64,000 nucleotides of DNA from Leucothrix arctica (GCF_003172895.1 NZ_QGKL01000042.1:186001-250000), one strand, 5' to 3'; positions 24,400-34,271 are shown, counted from the first letter of the stretch. Translations and numbers: made by a program. Notes: generated by a model from the sequence alone, not told the origin.

Positions 24400-26109
24400 A
24401 TGAAATTATTTATTTATACGCTATTACTGTTTTTGCCTTTTACGGCTTACGCTGCTGCACCTGATGATATAAATACTAATCAGCGTGCATGGTTTGATGC
24501 AGTTGATGTCGATGCTAACGGCAGTTATACAGACAATCCAGCAGACAGCGCACTAATCTCCCAATGGTCAGATAAATCTGGCTCAGCCAATCATATTTCA
24601 GCGACAGGTGTTGCTCGTCCAAAGTATCTTGTTGATAGTTTAGGGAGTGAACGCCACGGTCTGGACTTTGATGGTATTAGTAATAACTTAGTTGATAACA
24701 ATGATATTTGGGTTGGTGCCGTATCCAGTTCGGAGTCTTTTGTGGTAGTTACAACTGAACAAATCCGCGCAAGTTTTGCCTTTCTATCAAGCCATAACGG
24801 CACTAACCGGTTAGGCGTACATATACCTTGGTCAAACTCTACTACCTATTTTGATCAGGGTATTTGCTGTGGCGCACCCACTCGATTACAAGGTTCTGTG
24901 CCAATCAGCTTGGGAGAACAGTACTTTTGGCACTTTATAGGCCTCAGCAATGATCAAAGTATTTTGCAAGATGGAAAGTCATACTTGAGTGACACAGGGG
25001 CGAGTATCTATAACGTCTATGCAAACTCTTACTTTGTTTTAGGCTCAGCAAATAATACTCGTTTCCATGAAGGTCGTTTTTTTGAGGCTATTTTTTATCA
25101 GACAGAGTTAAATGATGCTCAAAGATACATCTTGAGTAATTACCTATCTGCGAAGTGGGATAAAGCGTTTGCGGCCAGCCCGACTTTTTCTGATGTATAT
25201 AGCGGTGATGATGCAGTCAATGGCGATTATGATTATTTTGTTGGCGGCATTGGGCGTTTGACTGGGACTCAAGCATCTGGAACGTCACAAGGTCTGACAA
25301 TCACTAATGATACTTTTCTTAATAGTAATGAACAGTTTATTTTAGCTGGCGTTGATTATTTAACGAGTACGCCTAAAACGGGCACTAGCTCCAGTGAGCT
25401 GCCTTCTGGGTATCTGAGTAGAAGTAATCGTAGTTGGTATATTGATAGAACAGGTGATAATGGCTTGGTCAATCTCAGCTTTAATGTGACAGATATCGGT
25501 ATTGCCGTTGATAATGGCTCGGAATATGGATTACTCCACCGAGTAGGTACTTCAGGTAATTTCACTAGTGTAGCGACAGCCACAATGGCAGGTGGTGTTA
25601 TTACATTCAGTCATCTACCTGATGATGGTGTTTATACCATTGGCAAAAAAGGCATTATGAATATTACCTTGGAGAAGGTCGGTCAAACGGTAAAGGACCC
25701 TTTGAATAATGGAATCAACCCAAAAGCGATTCCTGGCTCTATAATTGATTACACTTTAACGATAAAAAATAGGGGTAATTTAGGACCAGATCTTGATACC
25801 ACCTTAATTAAGGATACTTTGCAAAGTCAGTTAACCTTATTCACAGGAGATTTGGATGGTAATGGTAGTCCATTTGTTTTTACTGATAACAATTGCCCGC
25901 CCGAAACGGTTACGACAAACAGTGACCTGACTCTCGATTATCCTAGTGATGTTGTTTTTAAAGATGTGCTGGGGAATGTTGTCATGCCTTCGATGACTTA
26001 TGACCCTACGATTAGATCATTTGAGATCACTCTATCAGGGCTGATGAATAGTAACTACCAAGCCGATGTACCGTGCTTCACCATGAAATATAGGGTTCAG
26101 CTTCAATAG
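24400..26109 (+). CDS. Secreted LamG-like plus DUF11-domain protein
   Basis: 569 residues from the ATG at 24400; seven extra residues are possible from 24379. The signal peptide is MKLFIYTLLLFLPFTAYA. Residues about 25-250 form a concanavalin/LamG-like module (RAWFDAVDVDANGSY, ISQWSDKSGSANH, HGLDFDGISNNLV, and the closing YILSNYLSAKWDK), typical of surface adhesins. A middle region (about 265-410) resembles the conserved beta-sandwich that follows LamG in these proteins. The C-terminus is a DUF11 repeat domain (VGQTVKDPLNN, IIDYTLTIKNRGN). No sortase, PEP-CTERM or T9SS tail is visible. Probably an exported surface or extracellular structural protein. Confidence 0.78.
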   Translation: MKLFIYTLLLFLPFTAYAAAPDDINTNQRAWFDAVDVDANGSYTDNPADSALISQWSDKSGSANHISATGVARPKYLVDSLGSERHGLDFDGISNNLVDNNDIWVGAVSSSESFVVVTTEQIRASFAFLSSHNGTNRLGVHIPWSNSTTYFDQGICCGAPTRLQGSVPISLGEQYFWHFIGLSNDQSILQDGKSYLSDTGASIYNVYANSYFVLGSANNTRFHEGRFFEAIFYQTELNDAQRYILSNYLSAKWDKAFAASPTFSDVYSGDDAVNGDYDYFVGGIGRLTGTQASGTSQGLTITNDTFLNSNEQFILAGVDYLTSTPKTGTSSSELPSGYLSRSNRSWYIDRTGDNGLVNLSFNVTDIGIAVDNGSEYGLLHRVGTSGNFTSVATATMAGGVITFSHLPDDGVYTIGKKGIMNITLEKVGQTVKDPLNNGINPKAIPGSIIDYTLTIKNRGNLGPDLDTTLIKDTLQSQLTLFTGDLDGNGSPFVFTDNNCPPETVTTNSDLTLDYPSDVVFKDVLGNVVMPSMTYDPTIRSFEITLSGLMNSNYQADVPCFTMKYRVQLQ

Positions 26110-26147
26110 TTGGTGAGCCGAGTCGTTTAAATCTAGACAGGAGCCGT

Positions 26148-26414
26148 ATGAACACATCCTCTTTAACAATAAAGGCTGGAGTAGCTATCATTGTGCCTAC
26201 GCTTGCGTGCTCTACCTACTACACGCTAGAGAAACTTGGTCATGCTGAGCCTGTGATCTACTTCGCTACTTCACTCGCGTTTCCGGTGATGCTTCTAGGG
26301 TTTGTAGGCACAGCCCGCATTATCACATCAGGCAATAAAAATAGGCTCTATCAATGCCTTTCCGGACTTGCAATTTTGCTCCCTGCCACTTTATTAGCAT
26401 ACATATGGTTGTGA
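26148..26414 (+). CDS. Small membrane protein, 88 aa
   Basis: ACAGGAGCCGT precedes the ATG, a good ribosome site. The product has three hydrophobic stretches (about 8-24, 39-56 and 68-86), so it is probably a three-helix inner-membrane protein. I recognise no family. It follows the LamG/DUF11 gene by 38 bp and may be co-transcribed. Confidence 0.6.
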   Translation: MNTSSLTIKAGVAIIVPTLACSTYYTLEKLGHAEPVIYFATSLAFPVMLLGFVGTARIITSGNKNRLYQCLSGLAILLPATLLAYIWL

Positions 26415-26422
26415 GCAATATT

Positions 26423-27304
26423 CTATTGTTGATTTTTAGGGCTAGACAAGCGCCTGGGCTTCCACTGACTAATCATCAAGCCACCTAGTACAAATACATA
26501 GGCTAATATTTTAACGGTAGACACTTCTTCATTATAAAAAATCACACTGCCAACGAGTCCAAAGATAGGCGTTAATAACGTAAAGGACGCCATGGTTGAT
26601 AGTGGGTATTTCAGCGTGAGTTTATTCCATATCCAGTAGCCAAGTAGGGTGGTTGGATAAGCTTGGAACAACACTGAAAACCATACTTCGGCATTCATTT
26701 GTGCAGGCAGGGCGCTAAAGGCTTCTGCGCCATGAAAAATATATGCAAGCAATACCAGTGGGATAGGTGCAAACAACATACCCCAAACACTAAATGCAAA
26801 GATTTGTGTGGTGTTAGAGCGCTTAACAATAACACCCATCAAGCTCCAACTTAAGGCTGCAATAAGCGTCAGAGGTAAACCAATTAACGGCACTGAGCCA
26901 TCTTCTAACGTTAAACAGGCGACCAGTCCCAGTACTGCTAAACCTGCGCCAATTTTCTTATTAAGCGTGATGGTTTCTTTGAAGGCGAAGTAACCGAGCA
27001 ATAGGCCAAATACGACGCTCATATTCAGCAGTAACCCCGCCATTCCTGCCGACACGCCTAGGTTGATTGACCACACCATCATTCCCCAAACGCCTGCACC
27101 AAATGTTGTTCCATAAGCGAGTAGATAGCGGATGCCGACATTAGGTCTTTTGATAAAGAATATCGCTGGAAATACAGCAAAAACAAAGCGCATGGCCGTC
27201 AGAAGTATCGGGTCTACTTGGTCAGCACCCAGTTTTATCGCAGAGAAGTTGAAGCCCCACAAACACATCAGTGCGATGGTTATGAGTATGTCTTTTGTAG
27301 TCAT
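26423..27304 (-). CDS. EamA/DMT-family exporter
   Basis: 293 residues with ten predicted helices in two EamA repeats (starting LCLWGFNFSAIKLG-like LMCLWGFNFSAIKLG and LIAALSWSLMGVIVKR). The second repeat ends with PIFGLVGSVIFYNEEVSTVKILAYVFVLGG, the usual DMT signature. The best match among known proteins is EamA, the O-acetylserine/cysteine exporter, but substrates vary in this family. It is divergent from a MocR regulator that probably controls it. Confidence 0.88.
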   Translation of the reverse strand: MTTKDILITIALMCLWGFNFSAIKLGADQVDPILLTAMRFVFAVFPAIFFIKRPNVGIRYLLAYGTTFGAGVWGMMVWSINLGVSAGMAGLLLNMSVVFGLLLGYFAFKETITLNKKIGAGLAVLGLVACLTLEDGSVPLIGLPLTLIAALSWSLMGVIVKRSNTTQIFAFSVWGMLFAPIPLVLLAYIFHGAEAFSALPAQMNAEVWFSVLFQAYPTTLLGYWIWNKLTLKYPLSTMASFTLLTPIFGLVGSVIFYNEEVSTVKILAYVFVLGGLMISQWKPRRLSSPKNQQ

Positions 27305-27418
27305 TACTAATGCCCTATTGAGTAGGCTTAGAAGTATCCGCCAGACAAAAAAAGAATAACAGATACAAAAATAATAAATAAATAGAGTACAATTTGGTGG
27401 TCAGTAAGGAGTACGTGT

Positions 27419-28855
27419 GTGAGATATAAAGCCATTGTGGAGCAGGTGATTACCGATATTCAGCAGGACAAGCTGGAATACGGTCAGCGAATGCCGTCGT
27501 TACGCACCTTAGCGTCACAGTTTGGTGTGAGCATGACTACAGCACTCAATAGTTATCGCAGCTTAGAAGCGATGGGTTGGATCATTGCACGTCCGCAGTC
27601 AGGTTTCTTTGTTTCATCGCCTGTTCGTGAAGGAGCTGCGCCTCATCAGCCACATTTTCGCAGTAAGCTATCCGTCATATCTGATTATCGTTCTCAATCG
27701 TCAGTGGAGGTGCAGCCGAGTGCTGGGCCTTTTGGTATCAGCCAACTTGCTCCACATCACTTGCCCACACAAGCATTGCAGCGAAGCATGAAACGAGGTG
27801 TTCAGTCTTTAGGTGAGGGCATTCACGCTTATCCTGATGCACAAGGTTTGGAGTCGCTGCGCGTTGCCTTATCCGACCATTTTTCTGAGAGCGGCTTACC
27901 TATCTCGTCTGAAGAGTTAGTGATTAGTGGAGGCTGTATAGACGCGGTGCGTATGGCGCTAGAAGTGGTCACTCAACCCAATGACGGGGTTGCGATTAGC
28001 TCACCGTGTTTTAATGGTCTACTGGAGTTGCTGTCTGTGATGCAACGGAAAGTTGTCGAGATCCCCTGCACTAAAGAAGGCATCGATCTTGAGCAGCTGG
28101 AAGTGCATATTAAAAATGGCGATGTGGTTGCAGGATTATTCAGTAGTTCTCATATGAATCCACACGGCATTAGCCTACACGTTGAGCAAAAACAACGCCT
28201 TGCTGAGTTGGCTAATCACTATCAAATGCCGATTATCGAAGATGATATTTACGTAGAGCTAGGCTATGAAAAAGCGATTCCTTTACCTATTAAATATTGG
28301 GATAAGGGTGGTTACGTCTTGTGGTGTGGCTCGGTGTCGAAAACCTTATCGGCTGGAATACGTCTGGGGTGGTGTTCAGCGGGTCGTTATCAGGAGGCAC
28401 TCATTCGCCAAAGCTACGTGAGTAAACTGGGGCAAAACATCGTCGTACAAGCAGGACTTGCTGACTTTATTCGTTCTGGGGAATACCGCAAGCATTTGAA
28501 CCGAGTACGTACGCTATTATTTACCAATATATGTGCTTATCGTGTGTTGCTATCAGAGAATCTCCCAAGTAATGCGGCGATTAGTCAGCCTCATGGCGGT
28601 CTCGTATTGTGGGTGCAAGTGCCTGATTTGGATGTTGACCAATTTCGAGGCTCCGTCATCCGAGCTGATATTGATATTCGCTTAGGAAGTTTTTTTACCA
28701 CACGTGACTTGTATCAAGATTATTTTAGAGTCAGTGCGGGGTGGATGCTTGGTGATGCTTATGATGGTGATAGAACCGTGGAAGAGGTGTTACTAGCGTT
28801 ATGTGGTTTGGCGTGTGATGCTTCGCATGGAGGTGAGTTTGTATTTGAAATTTAA
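27419..28855 (+). CDS. MocR-type GntR regulator with aminotransferase-like domain
   Basis: 478 residues from GTG 27419 (AAGGAG upstream). The N-terminal GntR winged helix (YGQRMPSLRTLASQFGVSMTTALNSYRSLEAMGWI, about 21-55) is linked to a fold-type I aminotransferase domain with HAYPDAQGLESLR, SSPCFNG, IIEDDIYVELGY and the PLP lysine in SVSKTLSAGIRLGW. MocR proteins use PLP or amino compounds as effectors. The divergent EamA exporter 115 bp away is its likely target. Confidence 0.92.
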   Translation: MRYKAIVEQVITDIQQDKLEYGQRMPSLRTLASQFGVSMTTALNSYRSLEAMGWIIARPQSGFFVSSPVREGAAPHQPHFRSKLSVISDYRSQSSVEVQPSAGPFGISQLAPHHLPTQALQRSMKRGVQSLGEGIHAYPDAQGLESLRVALSDHFSESGLPISSEELVISGGCIDAVRMALEVVTQPNDGVAISSPCFNGLLELLSVMQRKVVEIPCTKEGIDLEQLEVHIKNGDVVAGLFSSSHMNPHGISLHVEQKQRLAELANHYQMPIIEDDIYVELGYEKAIPLPIKYWDKGGYVLWCGSVSKTLSAGIRLGWCSAGRYQEALIRQSYVSKLGQNIVVQAGLADFIRSGEYRKHLNRVRTLLFTNICAYRVLLSENLPSNAAISQPHGGLVLWVQVPDLDVDQFRGSVIRADIDIRLGSFFTTRDLYQDYFRVSAGWMLGDAYDGDRTVEEVLLALCGLACDASHGGEFVFEI

Positions 28856-28891
28856 AGGTGAAAATGAAAGTTCTTAACCATATCATTGAGT

Positions 28892-28918
28892 GAGGCGATT
28901 AATTTAAAGAATCGCTTC
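28892..28918. terminator. Weak hairpin after the MocR gene
   Basis: GAGGCGATT pairs with AATCGCTTC (one G-U pair) around a nine-base loop. It is followed by an A-run rather than a T-run, so a terminator role on the plus strand is uncertain. Confidence 0.3.
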
Positions 28919-29026
28919 AAAAAAGTGACAATCGTTTGGTTAGGAGTCTGCTTAGTTATCAATTTTCTTGTTGTTTATTATGTGAGATAGTCCGCATCAT
29001 CGACCATTAAATGACGCAAAATAAAT

Positions 29027-29929
29027 ATGAGCAATACTGAAATTAATCTAAAGTCACTTATTGGCGATAACACCAGAGAAGAATTTTTAACGTTACTTAA
29101 GTCTCGAACACCTTTTGTATCTCATGGTAATTCAGAGTCTCTTAAAGGTTTAACGAGTCTTCCATTTCTTAATTCTGTTGAAGATCTTGCGGACTGTTGG
29201 CGAGACACCGTGGATGTCTTTAACCCAGAAGTGGCAGATGAGATTTCAAAGGCTTCAATCCCTCCTGAAGATGCGCTCCATGAATATCAGTATGGAAGCT
29301 GCATTCTATTTAATGACGTCAATAGAATCACGCCGGAGTTTGACAGGTGGAATCAGGACATTAGAAGAGAAATTGGTTTTTCTGAATTGACCTATGTTAG
29401 AAACCTAGTCTACGCAACACCAGCGGGTAAAGGTAATGCACCTCATTTTGATCAGAATTTTAATTTTGTTATTCAATTAGAAGGAACAAAGAAGTGGTGG
29501 CTAGCAGATAATACAACCATTAATAACCCAATGACTCGTCATGTGATCGGACACCCTGTTGATAGTGAGCTAGGAAGTTATACCGCTAAGGATTTTCCAG
29601 AGTCATTCCCCAAAGATTGTACTGAATATATTTTAGAGCCGGGCTCAATTCTGTTCGTACCACGAGGCGTTTGGCACATGACCGAAGCAGTGACCGATGC
29701 TGTATCGTTTAATTTCACGTTTACACCGCCGACTTGGATTGACCTTGCGACGACGGCCTTAAGGGAAAAGCTCTCTCATTCTGAGAAGTGGAGGGAGTCG
29801 GCAATTTTCGATGATAGTGGGGCAGACAATACTGAGTTCAATCAACTTCTAAATGGTTTAAGTGCCGATGCTAAAAATTGGAATGCGGAAGATTTCTTAG
29901 AGGTTACTGAGAACCAAGAGATCCAATAG
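29027..29929 (+). CDS. JmjC/cupin-4-type Fe(II)/2-oxoglutarate oxygenase
   Basis: 300 residues. The double-stranded beta-helix core shows the metal triad His140-x-Asp142 in APHFDQNFNFVIQLEGTKKW and His217 in FVPRGVWHMTEAV. The EGxKxW and PxGxWH spacing is characteristic of the ribosomal-oxygenase/JmjC-like cupin_4 group. Such enzymes hydroxylate proteins or small molecules. There is no operon partner: MocR lies 170 bp upstream and the methyltransferase is convergent. The substrate is unknown. Confidence 0.83.
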   Translation: MSNTEINLKSLIGDNTREEFLTLLKSRTPFVSHGNSESLKGLTSLPFLNSVEDLADCWRDTVDVFNPEVADEISKASIPPEDALHEYQYGSCILFNDVNRITPEFDRWNQDIRREIGFSELTYVRNLVYATPAGKGNAPHFDQNFNFVIQLEGTKKWWLADNTTINNPMTRHVIGHPVDSELGSYTAKDFPESFPKDCTEYILEPGSILFVPRGVWHMTEAVTDAVSFNFTFTPPTWIDLATTALREKLSHSEKWRESAIFDDSGADNTEFNQLLNGLSADAKNWNAEDFLEVTENQEIQ

Positions 29930-30003
29930 GCGTAATGCCTTTCTTTCTAAGCCAAGTCTCTAGCTGCAATGATTTCATAGGTCTTGTGAAATAAACGTGA
30001 AGT

Positions 30004-30771
30004 CTAATGTTTAAACGCCATATAAGCATTTATAAAAAAGGCTTCTTTGATGGGTGACTTTTCCACGCGTTTAAAACCAACCTTATCTAACAGATCAAAC
30101 AATTCCTGCTCCTCAATCGCGTAGTTGTGAGCCACAATGTTACTTTCAGTGCCGCTCAACAAGTGTGTAATACAGTCTTTTGTGGTTCTAAGTTGCGTCT
30201 TCGGGTCATATGAAATGGTTGATTTTACCTTAAACGTAAGGCTATCAGTTCCAGTAAACGTGTAGGGTGTTTCTGGTTTAGCGTGCTTTAATTTGGGTAT
30301 GTCGATATACAATAATCCGCCATCAGCGACTTTACTAAACATGCCCTCAAGTGCGAGCTCCATGTTAGCTAGGACAGTCTCGCGACTTTGTGGATCTTCT
30401 TCTAAGTACGCACCCATAAAGAGTAATGAGTTACCACGGCATAAGACCGCATCATAGGTATAGGGGACTCGCTCTGGCAATGTTTGCCAGCTCGATAAAT
30501 AGGTGGGAATGGTGAGTTTTTTTTCGAATCGTTTTTCATTAAACAGCGTCAGCATATCCTTTGAGCCGTCGGAATAGCTAATGTTTAAACCTTGCTGTTT
30601 AAACTCAATAGCAGGGAAGCCAGTACCGCCAGCACAGTCGAGTATCATTGTTGTATCATGCGACTTAAGTAAGTCAGCTAACGTCTGGGCATAGTCTTTA
30701 CCCCAAATATCTCGCGCTTGATAATCCCAGATACTTGCAAAGTCCTGCATGCTTTTCGATTGGTCGCTCAT
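30004..30771 (-). CDS. Class I SAM-dependent methyltransferase
   Basis: 255 residues. Motif I is ILDCAGGTGFPAIEF (about 43-57), the acidic end of strand 2 is ISYSDGSKDML and motif III lies in ALCRGNSL-like AVLCRGNSLLFMG. The overall layout resembles glycine/sarcosine N-methyltransferase-type enzymes, but without enough family-specific residues to assign a substrate. The gene stands alone between convergent and divergent neighbours. Confidence 0.82.
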   Translation of the reverse strand: MSDQSKSMQDFASIWDYQARDIWGKDYAQTLADLLKSHDTTMILDCAGGTGFPAIEFKQQGLNISYSDGSKDMLTLFNEKRFEKKLTIPTYLSSWQTLPERVPYTYDAVLCRGNSLLFMGAYLEEDPQSRETVLANMELALEGMFSKVADGGLLYIDIPKLKHAKPETPYTFTGTDSLTFKVKSTISYDPKTQLRTTKDCITHLLSGTESNIVAHNYAIEEQELFDLLDKVGFKRVEKSPIKEAFFINAYMAFKH

Positions 30772-30870
30772 CCTTGATGCTTCCTAATGATTCAATAACT
30801 TACAGTCTACCTGTATGTATAATCAGCATCTAGCATAAGTCTGTTTAGTAAGCGTTTTGTAATTAAGACC

Positions 30871-31923
30871 TTAAACAAGCGCAGGGTCAAAAGTAACTAC
30901 CCGATTTCGCCCACTCTCTTTACCCTCATACAGCGCCTTATCCGCACGCTGTATCGTCTCTTCAAAGTTAGAATTAGCCCCATAAGTGGCAATACCTAAA
31001 GTCAATGTCACCTTGTGTTCAACTCCGTCATAAATAAATGGTTTGTTTGCTATGGTCTCTCTAATATTTTCAGCAACAGAAACACCTTGTTCAATATTGG
31101 TTTTAGTCAGCAGCACTAAAAATTCTTCACCACCCCAGCGAGCTACAACGTCAGTACCGCGTAAGCTGCTTTTTATAAGTTCACTGACTTGGATAAGTAC
31201 CGCGTCTCCATGGTTGTGTCCATGTGTATCATTGACACGTTTAAAGTGGTCAACGTCTGCCATGATGAGTGTGGTGTCATGATCATTGGCTTTAGGGTCT
31301 TTGTCATTAAGCCTAGCCTTGTCAAACATAGAGCGTCGATTATTTAGTCCAGTCAGAAAGTCCAACTTTGAGGTTTCTTCAGCATCTATTTTACGGCGGA
31401 GTAATGATACGCCTCGCATGTAAGAGAGGTGTCCCATGTAATGAGTGACTATGATTAAGTACAAAAATGGGCTCAGTAATTCTATAGAGTCAGCTTGTGT
31501 TACAGCGGGTTGATCACGGAATATAAAGACTAACATCGTAGTTATAAACACAAGCGATAAGCCATGGACAACCTGTTTCATTCCCCGCAGTGCGTAGTTC
31601 GCTGCGGAGTTCGCAATTAGGTAAGGCAGGGCGATTGCTGGGTTAAAGTTGATCACGCCAATAAGTACACCAACCAATGCCATATCAATCTGCATGAGCT
31701 TAATTTCAGTTTCACGACATTCGTCTTTCAAGTACCAGAGTAAGCCGATGTGTGGGTAGATAAGGCATATTGCGATAGCGATAATAGACCACGCATCAAA
31801 CCCCAAGCCTAATTTTGATTGTGATAAGACGATACTGATGGAGAATAAAATAAGTCCAAATACTCTAAGTGGGTATATTTGCCTACCAATTCTTTCGATA
31901 CTATTTTTGCGTTTTTTGATCAT
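30871..31923 (-). CDS. Membrane-bound diguanylate cyclase with intact I-site
   Basis: 350 residues. Residues about 15-170 contain about five or six membrane helices without a recognised sensor. A GGDEF domain follows (LDFLTGLNNRRSMFD, DVDHFKRVNDTHGHNHGD). The active site is RWGGEEF, preceded at the right distance by RGTD, the allosteric RxxD inhibition site. It should make cyclic di-GMP from GTP with product feedback. Confidence 0.9.
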   Translation of the reverse strand: MIKKRKNSIERIGRQIYPLRVFGLILFSISIVLSQSKLGLGFDAWSIIAIAICLIYPHIGLLWYLKDECRETEIKLMQIDMALVGVLIGVINFNPAIALPYLIANSAANYALRGMKQVVHGLSLVFITTMLVFIFRDQPAVTQADSIELLSPFLYLIIVTHYMGHLSYMRGVSLLRRKIDAEETSKLDFLTGLNNRRSMFDKARLNDKDPKANDHDTTLIMADVDHFKRVNDTHGHNHGDAVLIQVSELIKSSLRGTDVVARWGGEEFLVLLTKTNIEQGVSVAENIRETIANKPFIYDGVEHKVTLTLGIATYGANSNFEETIQRADKALYEGKESGRNRVVTFDPALV

Positions 31924-32226
31924 ATTTTTTGAATTATAAGTCGTGAACTAATCAATTTTAGGTGTACTTGAAGGTGATAATAGTTCATAAAACAAGCAAT
32001 ATGTTTAAAAATCAGATGACTGTCCTACCATTTATCTTATTCCTATCTCTCGACCTGAGCTGACGCCACTTTACTGGACATCGTGACGCGCCGTAGTGTT
32101 TAAATAAATCTCTTTAATCCCATCTTTAGAGAGGTTGTTGAGATTTGATTGGAGTATAAATTTTCAGATTTGGTTTCATCTTTGAAACTGATATTATGTA
32201 GTCATACATATAGAGAGAAGCGGCAC
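31924..32226. other. Intergenic region, 303 bp
   Basis: It lies between the divergent GGDEF and DUF2986 genes. Promoters are expected here. I see no further gene or clear structured element. Confidence 0.5.
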
Positions 32227-32406
32227 ATGAATCATCGTAAAAAAGGTAATCTGATTTTAAAGGCACGTGCTAAGAAGGCACATGCAAAATTAGTTCCAAA
32301 GAAGAAGAGCAGTTACGTGAGTAAAGCTGATCGTGCAAAGTTGGAAGCAGAAGAAAAAGCAGTAGCAGATCAAGAAACTGCAAGCGACTCTAATACTCAA
32401 GCCTGA
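32227..32406 (+). CDS. DUF2986-family small basic protein
   Basis: 59 residues from the ATG at 32227, with GAGAGAAG about six bases upstream; a longer frame to 32149 adds an unrelated leader. The N-terminal part (MNHRKKGNLILKARAKKAHAKL, basic and helical, then SYVSKADRAKLEAEE) matches DUF2986, a family I know from Vibrio/Shewanella-type gammaproteobacteria. The C-terminus is acidic. The function is unknown; the charge suggests nucleic-acid or ribosome contact. Confidence 0.78.
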   Translation: MNHRKKGNLILKARAKKAHAKLVPKKKSSYVSKADRAKLEAEEKAVADQETASDSNTQA

Positions 32407-32411
32407 TCAGG

Positions 32412-32446
32412 AATCGCTGTGGTGCTAGTCACACATGACAGCGATT
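32412..32446. terminator. Hairpin between DUF2986 and lipoprotein genes
   Basis: AATCGCTGT pairs perfectly with ACAGCGATT across 17 bases, directly after the DUF2986 stop codon and between convergent genes. Confidence 0.6.
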
Positions 32447-32473
32447 TAACAAAGTATTGGGCGGGTAGGCGTA

Positions 32474-32665
32474 TTACCTTTTAAATTGGCGGCAACCTGG
32501 TCCATCAGCCGCACAATTAGGTGAAATCACTGAGCGGTCACCCGGTAAGCGATTCTCAACCTTACCTTTATGGTTCTTACCATGCTTCTTCAGGTTTTTA
32601 TGGTGGCAGCCTGTCATAACAACGCTTACAGCGACTAACGCAATAATACTGATAATCTTTTTCAT
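32474..32665 (-). CDS. Small lipoprotein in the two-component operon
   Basis: 63 residues. The signal peptide ends in the lipobox VMTGC, so Cys19 should be lipidated. The mature part starts HHKNLKKHGKNHKGK, very His/Lys-rich, and ends with a small cysteine pair (PNCAADGPGC). The ATG overlaps the sensor-kinase stop codon (ATGA), so it is translated with it. It may be an envelope accessory or metal-binding partner of the sensor; this is inference. Confidence 0.75.
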   Translation of the reverse strand: MKKIISIIALVAVSVVMTGCHHKNLKKHGKNHKGKVENRLPGDRSVISPNCAADGPGCRQFKR

Positions 32666-34269
32666 ACCTTATTCTCCGTTTCTATAGATAAATTAGTGGG
32701 CCAGCGAACTAATAATTGTGCGCCGCCCAATCGCGAGTCGTGAATTTCCACCTGTCCTTGGTGAGCCGTCACCACTCGTTTTACAATGGCCAAACCAAGG
32801 CCAAATCCGTTGCCGTTTTTATTCCGACTACTATCCTGTATCGCGAAAGCTTCAAACAAACGCTCTCGCTCACTTTCAGGAATACCAGCACCGTCATCGT
32901 CAACCAATAAAGTTACGTGCTCTGTGTTGTATGACAATGTCGCATGCACTTTTGTTTCCGCATGACGAAAACTATTTTGTACCAAGTTACTCAGCAGTCG
33001 GCTCATTAACACATCATCAAAGCTAGCAAGCTCGTTATTGCTTACAGCTTCTGATTGCCACGTTAAATCGATACCGCCTGATAAACCTTCAAAGCCCTGC
33101 ATGGTAGATTCAAACCAAGGTTTGAGCGGTTGTAGTTTTGGCTCCAAACGCTTATCTGTTTGATCAAAACGCGCATAGGTCAGTAACTCATTTAATAAGG
33201 TATCCAGCTCTTCCATGTCTTGATTCATGTTGTCGACATAGCGTTGATGATCAGCGGGCTCATCCGTTGTTTCCAGCATATCTAGCGAGAAACGCATCCT
33301 TGCAATAGGTGTTCGTAGTTCATGAGAAACGGCACTGGTTAGTTCTTTGTGTGAGCGGATGCTTGCCTGTGTACGCGCTGCCATTTGATTAAAGGCATAG
33401 TTAAGCGATGACAAGCGGGCACTCTTTCGATAAGGCACACGCGCCTCATAATCTCCCGATCCAAAGGCTTTAGCTGCTTGCTGTAAACGTGCTAAATCGC
33501 GCCATAATGTCCATACCCAAAACAACACAAACAACGAAACAAACATCAGTAGCGAAATAATTATAAAGGTAGAGAGGTGACGAGCAATCCATGGTGATTG
33601 AAACGATGGAACCACTAGTAACCAAGGGCTATCTGAGACCTTTTTATAAAGATGATATTCCTCCTTACCATCAGAAATAGGTAAGACCTTTCCTTGCTCT
33701 AAGCGTGCCAGCTGCTGCTCAGTAAAAGTAACAGACTCTATTGGTTCTAATAACAAATCAAAGCCAAAGTTAGCACGTATCTCTTTAAGTACCTGTGGGC
33801 GTACAGCTAGAGTGTGTTCAAGTAATTGCTGCTCAATCAAATACATAGTACCTGCAGCAGTGTTCGCTTCATCCGTTGGGTAGTCCTGATCCATATCAAA
33901 TACCCAGATCAAATCACTTTCAGGTAATCTAGCAAATAAGGTGGTTACATCATCGGTCTCTATTCCCACGGTTAAGCCATGATCAAGCCGCTTTAAGTCA
34001 TGTTTATCAAAGTTATAATCAGTGAATGGGGCTAGCTTTAAAGGGTAAATAAACTCATTTTGTAACTCATTAAGCTTTTGCAAACGTTGGTTTTGGTCTA
34101 AGCCCCTAACGGACTGATTTAACAAAGTAACCGTACCCTTACTCACTCTCTGTTGATAATTATTGAGGGTGTCTTTCAATAAAAAATTCACCGTGCCATT
34201 GATTGACAACACGTAAATAATGATCGGCAATAACACCATCACTGTTAATGTAAAAAATAACTTAATCAT
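32662..34269 (-). CDS. RstB-like sensor histidine kinase
   Basis: 535 residues from the ATG at 34269 (a GTG at 34278 is possible). Membrane helices at about 4-24 and 233-254 flank a periplasmic sensor domain. HAMP follows (about 255-305), then the HisKA H-box VSHELRTPIARMRFSLDML with His316, and the HATPase N-box NLVQNSFRHAE, G1 VDDDGAGIPE and G2 GFGLGLAIV. The layout and C-terminal half resemble E. coli RstB, with a longer periplasmic domain. It is cotranscribed with the response regulator and a lipoprotein; the signal is unknown (acid or Mg in E. coli). Confidence 0.9.
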   Translation of the reverse strand: MIKLFFTLTVMVLLPIIIYVLSINGTVNFLLKDTLNNYQQRVSKGTVTLLNQSVRGLDQNQRLQKLNELQNEFIYPLKLAPFTDYNFDKHDLKRLDHGLTVGIETDDVTTLFARLPESDLIWVFDMDQDYPTDEANTAAGTMYLIEQQLLEHTLAVRPQVLKEIRANFGFDLLLEPIESVTFTEQQLARLEQGKVLPISDGKEEYHLYKKVSDSPWLLVVPSFQSPWIARHLSTFIIISLLMFVSLFVLFWVWTLWRDLARLQQAAKAFGSGDYEARVPYRKSARLSSLNYAFNQMAARTQASIRSHKELTSAVSHELRTPIARMRFSLDMLETTDEPADHQRYVDNMNQDMEELDTLLNELLTYARFDQTDKRLEPKLQPLKPWFESTMQGFEGLSGGIDLTWQSEAVSNNELASFDDVLMSRLLSNLVQNSFRHAETKVHATLSYNTEHVTLLVDDDGAGIPESERERLFEAFAIQDSSRNKNGNGFGLGLAIVKRVVTAHQGQVEIHDSRLGGAQLLVRWPTNLSIETENKV

Positions 34270-34271
34270 GA

